64,000 bases of DNA. It comes from Sphingopyxis sp. H053. Lineage in GTDB: Bacteria; Pseudomonadota; Alphaproteobacteria; Sphingomonadales; Sphingomonadaceae. The DNA is taken from NCBI RefSeq assembly GCF_001468225.1, contig NZ_LNRU01000015.1, forward strand, positions 1 through 64,000, in the 5' to 3' direction. This document shows, piece by piece, positions 59,954 to 64,000 of the stretch (the first letter of the stretch is position 1; each line of letters begins with the position of its first letter). Under the pieces are notes generated by a model. The model did no database searches. It was not told the origin of the DNA and was given only the letters and a program-made list of their open reading frames with translations. The position numbers and the translations under genes are program-made.

Positions 59954-61756
59954 ATGACCGACGCCTACAAGATCATCGACCATATCTATGACACCGTCGT
60001 CGTCGGCGCCGGCGGCTCGGGCCTGCGCGCCACGATGGGCAGCGCCGAAGCGGGGCTCAAGACCGCCTGCATCACCAAGGTGTTCCCGACGCGCAGCCAC
60101 ACCGTCGCGGCGCAGGGCGGCATCGCCGCCAGCCTCGGCAACAATTCGCCCGACCATTGGCAATGGCATATGTACGACACCGTCAAGGGCTCCGACTGGC
60201 TCGGCGACCAGGACGCGATCGAATATATGGTGCGCGAGGCACCGAACGCGGTCTACGAACTCGAACACGCCGGTGTGCCGTTTTCGCGCAACGCCGACGG
60301 CACCATCTACCAGCGCCCCTTTGGTGGCCACATGCAGAATATGGGCGAAGGCCCGCCGGTGCAGCGCACCGCCGCCGCGGCCGACCGTACCGGCCATGCG
60401 ATGCTGCACGCGCTCTACCAGCAGTCGCTGAAATATGACGCCGACTTCTTCGTCGAATATTTCGCGCTCGACCTGATCATGGAAAATGGCGCCTGCCGGG
60501 GCGTCATCGCGATGTGCCTCGAAGATGGCAGCATCCACCGCTTCCGTTCGCAGGCCGTCGTGCTCGCGACGGGCGGCTACGGGCGCTGCTATTTCACCGC
60601 CACGTCAGCCCACACCTGCACCGGCGACGGCGGCGGCATGGTGCTGCGCGCCGGCCTGCCTTTGCAGGACATGGAATTCGTCCAGTTCCACCCGACCGGC
60701 ATCTATGGCGCCGGCGTGCTCATCACCGAGGGTGCGCGCGGCGAGGGCGGCTACCTCACCAATTCCGAAGGCGAGCGTTTCATGGAACGCTATGCCCCGT
60801 CGGCGAAAGACCTCGCCTCACGCGATGTCGTGTCGCGCTCGATGGCGCTCGAAATCCGCGAAGGCCGCGGCGTCGGGCCGCACAACGACCACATCTATCT
60901 GCACCTCGACCATATCGACCCCGCGGTGCTCGCCGAGCGCCTGCCCGGGATTACCGAGAGCGGCAAGATTTTCGCCGGCGTCGACCTGACGCGCCAGCCG
61001 CTCCCCGTCGTGCCGACGGTCCACTACAATATGGGCGGCATCCCCTGTAACTATCATGGCGAAGTCGTGACCTTGGGCAAGGACGGTCCCGACACCGTCG
61101 TCCCCGGCCTGTTTGCGGTCGGCGAGGCCGCCTGCGTGTCGGTTCACGGCGCGAACCGCCTCGGCTCGAACAGCCTGATCGACCTCGTGGTCTTCGGTCG
61201 CGCGACCGGGCATCGCCTCAAGGAAATCCTGACCCCCGGCGCGGCGCAGCAGCCGCTGCCGAAGGACAGCGCCGACCTCGCATTGGGCCGCCTCGACCAT
61301 TTCCGCAACGCCAATGGCGGGTCGCCAACGGCCGAGATCCGTACCGAGATGCAGCGCGCGATGTCGGCGCACGCCGCGGTGTTCCGCACCGACGAACTGA
61401 TGGCCGAGGGCAAGGAAAAGCTCACCAAGACCTATCAGCGGATGAACGACGTTCATGTCACCGACCGCAGCCTGATCTGGAACACCGACCTCATCGAAAC
61501 GCTCGAGCTCGACAACCTCATCGCGCAGGCGACGGTGACGATGCATTCGGCGTTCAACCGCAAGGAAAGCCGCGGCGCCCACGCGCACGAGGATTTCCCG
61601 AACCGCGACGACGCGAACTGGATGAAGCACACGATCAGCTGGTTCGACGGCTGGGGCGGCAAGGGCGGCGGCGTCCGCCTCGATTACCGCCCGGTCCACG
61701 AATATACGCTGTCGGACGACGTCGAATATATCAAGCCGAAGGCGCGGGTTTACTGA
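59954..61756 (+). CDS. sdhA: Succinate dehydrogenase flavoprotein subunit
   Basis: The 600-residue flavoprotein oxidises succinate to fumarate. It has an FAD-binding VVVGAGGSGLRATMG at 15-29, the covalent FAD histidine H49 in RSHTVAAQGG, the substrate region HPTGIYGAG near 245 and catalytic HGANRLGSNS near 395. It is full-length for the family. No sdhB follows it. A hairpin and an opposite-strand gene come next, so the iron-sulfur subunit must lie elsewhere. Confidence 0.97.
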   Translation: MTDAYKIIDHIYDTVVVGAGGSGLRATMGSAEAGLKTACITKVFPTRSHTVAAQGGIAASLGNNSPDHWQWHMYDTVKGSDWLGDQDAIEYMVREAPNAVYELEHAGVPFSRNADGTIYQRPFGGHMQNMGEGPPVQRTAAAADRTGHAMLHALYQQSLKYDADFFVEYFALDLIMENGACRGVIAMCLEDGSIHRFRSQAVVLATGGYGRCYFTATSAHTCTGDGGGMVLRAGLPLQDMEFVQFHPTGIYGAGVLITEGARGEGGYLTNSEGERFMERYAPSAKDLASRDVVSRSMALEIREGRGVGPHNDHIYLHLDHIDPAVLAERLPGITESGKIFAGVDLTRQPLPVVPTVHYNMGGIPCNYHGEVVTLGKDGPDTVVPGLFAVGEAACVSVHGANRLGSNSLIDLVVFGRATGHRLKEILTPGAAQQPLPKDSADLALGRLDHFRNANGGSPTAEIRTEMQRAMSAHAAVFRTDELMAEGKEKLTKTYQRMNDVHVTDRSLIWNTDLIETLELDNLIAQATVTMHSAFNRKESRGAHAHEDFPNRDDANWMKHTISWFDGWGGKGGGVRLDYRPVHEYTLSDDVEYIKPKARVY

Positions 61757-61774
61757 TCGGTTTTAGCGGATAAG

Positions 61775-61800
61775 CGGGGTCGCGAGCGATCGCGGCCCCG
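61775..61800 (+). terminator. Candidate terminator after sdhA
   Basis: CGGGGTCGCG (61775-61784), a six-base loop, then CGCGGCCCCG (61791-61800) form a ten-pair stem with one G-U pair. It lies 18 bases after the sdhA stop, at the junction with a convergent gene. Only a weak T-rich tail follows (TTCGCTTGATT). Confidence 0.6.
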
Positions 61801-61821
61801 TTCGCTTGATTATCGGCTTCG

Positions 61822-62115
61822 CTACTCGCCGAACAGGCTGCGCACCGGGTTGATGTCGGAAAAGGGCACATCGACGTCGTTGCCCATGATCCACAGCTTC
61901 TGGCACGCGATGGCAAAGAACATCACCGCGATCGTCCAGACGATGAAGGTCTTGCGGGCGATCCAGCGGCGCTCGGCCTCTTCGGCCCTGGCGCGGGCCT
62001 TATAGTCGATGCCCAGCTCGCCTTCGAATTCGGCGACAAGCTGTGCGCGGCGGGTACGCGAAATATTCGCGATACTCGCGTCTCCCTCTTCGCTTGTCGA
62101 TCGGCGTTTTGCCAT
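61822..62115 (-). CDS. Hypothetical membrane protein
   Basis: The 97-residue protein has an N-terminal charged region (AKRRSTSEEGDASI, then EFEGELGIDYKARARAEEAERR) that should be helical. One membrane helix (about 56-75, FIVWTIAVMFFAIACQKLW) and a short periplasmic tail follow. No family is recognised. It lies convergent to sdhA, and its start is close to the DUF167 gene but separated by 71 bases. Confidence 0.6.
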   Translation of the reverse strand: MAKRRSTSEEGDASIANISRTRRAQLVAEFEGELGIDYKARARAEEAERRWIARKTFIVWTIAVMFFAIACQKLWIMGNDVDVPFSDINPVRSLFGE

Positions 62116-62186
62116 GATCCACCTTGGCCCAGCTAGTCCTGTTCATAGCTATAGCGCCCAGCTCCTGCCAATTGGTTAACCCGGCG

Positions 62187-62468
62187 CTATCGGCTCGTCG
62201 CAATCCCGATCAATTTGGCGCGCGCGCTCGCCCCGCGAAGCAGCGTCAAATCGCGCGGCGGGCGGCCGAGCGCCGCGGCGAGCAGGCGCAGCACCGCGTC
62301 GTTCGCGGCGCCGTCGGCGGGCGGGGAAGTCACACGGACATGCACGGTTTCGTCCTCGACCCGGATCTCGTCGTGACGCGCACCGGGCGTGACCCGCACT
62401 GCAATCCGTCCCGACGCGGCGAGTGCGCTGAGCGCCTCGGTCAGCGCCGGGTCGGGCCGATATTTCAG
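62187..62468 (-). CDS. DUF167 family protein (YggU-like)
   Basis: The product of about 93 residues has the DUF167 core: VRVTPGARHDEI, then VRVTSPPADGAANDAVLRLLAAALG, and a C-terminal LLRGASARAKLIGI. The family has no settled role. The frame has no ATG, GTG or TTG above the core. A CTG at 62466-62468 overlaps the upstream stop and would give the expected N-terminus; a GTG lies inside the first strand. The exact start is therefore uncertain. Confidence 0.65.
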   Translation of the reverse strand: MKYRPDPALTEALSALAASGRIAVRVTPGARHDEIRVEDETVHVRVTSPPADGAANDAVLRLLAAALGRPPRDLTLLRGASARAKLIGIATSR

Positions 62469-63460
62469 ACGGTGACGACCAGCTTGCCGACCGCCGTCCG
62501 GTCGCCGAGCTTGGCGATCGCCTTGCCGCCGTCGGCGAGGGCGAAGCTCTCGGTCACCCGCGGCTGGATCTTGCCCTGCTCCCACAGCTGGAACAGCCGC
62601 GCGATATTGGCGCGGTTGCGCAGCGGTTCGCGCGCTACAAATGCACCCCAGAACACGCCCGCGACGTCGCAGCTCTTGAGCAAAGTGAGGTTGAGCGGCA
62701 GGCGCGGAATGCCCGCGGGGAAGCCGACGACGAGGTAGCGGCCCTCCCATGCGATCGAACGCAGCGCGGGCTCGGCATAATCGCCGCCGACCGCGTCATA
62801 GATGACGTTGGCGCCATTCGGGCCAACGGCTTCCTTGAACTTGTTCGCAAGCTCCTTCGACTGGTCCTTGTCGAACGGCTGGCGGCCATAGACGACGACC
62901 TCGTCGGCGCCCGCAGCCCGAGCGATGTCGGCCTTTTCCTCGCTCGACACGCCGGCGACGACGCGCGCGCCGAACGCCTTGCCCAGCTCGACCGCGGCAA
63001 TGCCGACGCCGCCCGATGCGCCGAGCACGAGCAAGGTGTCGCCTTCCTCGATATGCCCGCGGTCGACGAGCGCATGGATGCTGGTGCCATAGGTCATCAA
63101 CAGCGACGCGCCCGCGGCGAAATCATGCGCCTCGGGCAGGTGATAGACATTGTGCACCGATACCGCGACGGCTTCGGACATGCCGCCATTGCCGCAGCCC
63201 GCGATCACGCGGTCGCCGACCTTGAACTCGGTGACGCCCTCGCCGACCTCGGCGACCAGCCCCGCGACTTCGCCGCCGGGGGCGAAGGGGCGCTCGGGGC
63301 GGAACTGATATTTATCCTCGATGATCAGCACGTCGGGGAAGTTGACCGCGCAGGCCTTCACGTCGATCACGATCTGGCCCTTGCCCGCGGTCGGGCGCGG
63401 CAGTTCGCCCAATGTGAGCGTTTCGGGGCCGCCGGTTGCGGTCGACAAGAGAGCCTTCAT
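62465..63460 (-). CDS. NADPH:quinone oxidoreductase-like MDR protein
   Basis: The 331-residue protein is an MDR reductase of the quinone oxidoreductase group. The GroES-like domain is at 1-125 and the Rossmann domain has LLVLGASGGVGIAAVELGKAFGARVVAG at about 142-170. Zinc ligands are missing, as expected for this group. It reduces quinones or enones with NADPH. The start is ATG 63460, with AGGAG six bases before it. Another ATG at 63463 sits only three bases from that site. It overlaps the DUF167 frame by about four bases. Confidence 0.85.
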   Translation of the reverse strand: MKALLSTATGGPETLTLGELPRPTAGKGQIVIDVKACAVNFPDVLIIEDKYQFRPERPFAPGGEVAGLVAEVGEGVTEFKVGDRVIAGCGNGGMSEAVAVSVHNVYHLPEAHDFAAGASLLMTYGTSIHALVDRGHIEEGDTLLVLGASGGVGIAAVELGKAFGARVVAGVSSEEKADIARAAGADEVVVYGRQPFDKDQSKELANKFKEAVGPNGANVIYDAVGGDYAEPALRSIAWEGRYLVVGFPAGIPRLPLNLTLLKSCDVAGVFWGAFVAREPLRNRANIARLFQLWEQGKIQPRVTESFALADGGKAIAKLGDRTAVGKLVVTV

Positions 63461-63491
63461 CATCTTCTCCTCTTATGATGTTCGTGCGATA

Positions 63492-64000
63492 TTATGCGGC
63501 AGGACGCATCCACGGCCGATCTGCGTCGAGCTTTTTCTCATAAGCGCCTATCGCCGCGTCGCTCTTTTCGGTCAGCGAAATCTCGTCGAGCCCTTCGAGC
63601 AGGCACATCTTGCGGAACGGGTCGATCTCGAAGCTGAAACGGTCCTGGAACTGCGTCGTCACCGTCTGATGCTCGAGGTCGACGAAGACCGGATCGGTCG
63701 TCGCGACCTCCATCAACCGGTCGATAGCGGCTTGCGGCAACACCACGGGCAGGATGCCGTTCTTCACCGCATTGCCCGAGAAAATGTCCGAGTAAGACGG
63801 AGCAATCACGACGCGGATGCCAAGGTCGCCGAGCGCCCACGCCGCATGCTCGCGGCTCGACCCGCAGCCGAAATTGTCGCCCGCGATCAGGATCGGCGCG
63901 CCCTTGAAATCGGCGCTGTCGAACAGATTGTCGGGATCGGCGCGCAGGCTTTCGAACGCGCCGCGGCCCATGCCCTCGCGCGTCGTCGTCTTGAGCCAAT
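63492..64000 (-). CDS. leuD: 3-isopropylmalate dehydratase small subunit (partial)
   Basis: The frame runs to the window edge, and its N-terminal end lies outside. At least 169 residues are visible, with W-L-K-T-T-T-R-E-G as the first codons. The LeuD signature is present: ILIAGDNFGCGSSREHAAWALGDLGIRVVIAPSYSDIFSGNAVKNG. It pairs with LeuC to isomerise isopropylmalate in leucine synthesis. leuC would be upstream, beyond the window. Confidence 0.95.
   Translation of the reverse strand, partial: WLKTTTREGMGRGAFESLRADPDNLFDSADFKGAPILIAGDNFGCGSSREHAAWALGDLGIRVVIAPSYSDIFSGNAVKNGILPVVLPQAAIDRLMEVATTDPVFVDLEHQTVTTQFQDRFSFEIDPFRKMCLLEGLDEISLTEKSDAAIGAYEKKLDADRPWMRPAA

Noticed and set aside
1..64000. 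tRNA, rRNA, CRISPR or prophage genes
   Set aside because: I saw no tRNA-like cloverleaf, rRNA segments, spaced direct repeats or phage structural genes. Subtle tRNAs could still be missed by eye.

Overview
The window looks like chromosomal DNA from a Sphingomonadaceae alphaproteobacterium, probably Sphingopyxis-like. This is inferred from the high GC, the strong G/C bias at third codon positions, the alphaproteobacterial order rimP-nusA-ylxR-infB-rbfA and truB-rpsO-pnp, the bamD-recN-ligA block, a TonB receptor, and the many palindromic intergenic repeats of the kind ending in CGTCATCCCGG. The species was not tested by any search. No rRNA, tRNA, CRISPR array, prophage or insertion sequence was recognised. 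Genes are dense, and many neighbours overlap by 1 to 20 bases.

Layout. 1-6.8 kb: end of an acyl-CoA dehydrogenase, a PhnA-like protein, an exported methyltransferase, a D-aminoacylase-type amidohydrolase overlapping an alcohol dehydrogenase, then a DUF885 lipoprotein and nhaA. 6.9-13.1 kb: a membrane glycosyltransferase plus NfrA-like protein, a TSUP permease with a TIGR02186-type partner, and a HerA-like ATPase. 13.2-17.9 kb: glyoxalase-fold protein, SleB-type cell wall hydrolase, HD phosphohydrolase, XRE regulator, cold-shock protein and a DmeF-like metal exporter. 18.1-24.7 kb: the translation operon rimP, nusA, ylxR, infB, a DUF1697 gene and rbfA. 24.8-29.1 kb: a block of unrelated genes (wax ester synthase family, MarR-GNAT fusion, thymidine kinase, GNAT, DUF6491) that separates this operon from truB, rpsO and pnp (29.2-32.9 kb).

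33-36.8 kb: a compositionally distinct methyltransferase, a nucleoside deaminase, an ArsR regulator with an SRPBCC partner, a membrane protein and a cyclophilin. 36.8-42.6 kb: bamD, recN, a GNAT gene, a monooxygenase-fold protein and ligA; the middle of ligA has codon use unlike the rest of the gene. 42.8-49.9 kb: a sterol desaturase-type enzyme, then a probable metal uptake island (DUF2946-like protein, TonB receptor, PepSY protein, modABC with a short ModC). 49.9-57.9 kb: phenylalanine hydroxylase, two tandem paralogues of unknown function, prmA, an SDR, a soluble chemoreceptor, an Lrp regulator divergent from alanine dehydrogenase, and a small membrane protein. 57.9-64 kb: an alpha/beta hydrolase, sdhC-sdhD-sdhA without an adjacent sdhB, a small membrane protein, a DUF167 gene, a quinone oxidoreductase and the C-terminal part of leuD, cut by the window edge.

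The genes form ordinary housekeeping modules with accessory genes between them. No clearly new multi-gene system is visible. The most notable signals are the mosaic ligA, the interrupted translation operon, several strong palindromic or repeated regulatory sites beside regulator genes, and the TonB/PepSY/ModABC grouping.
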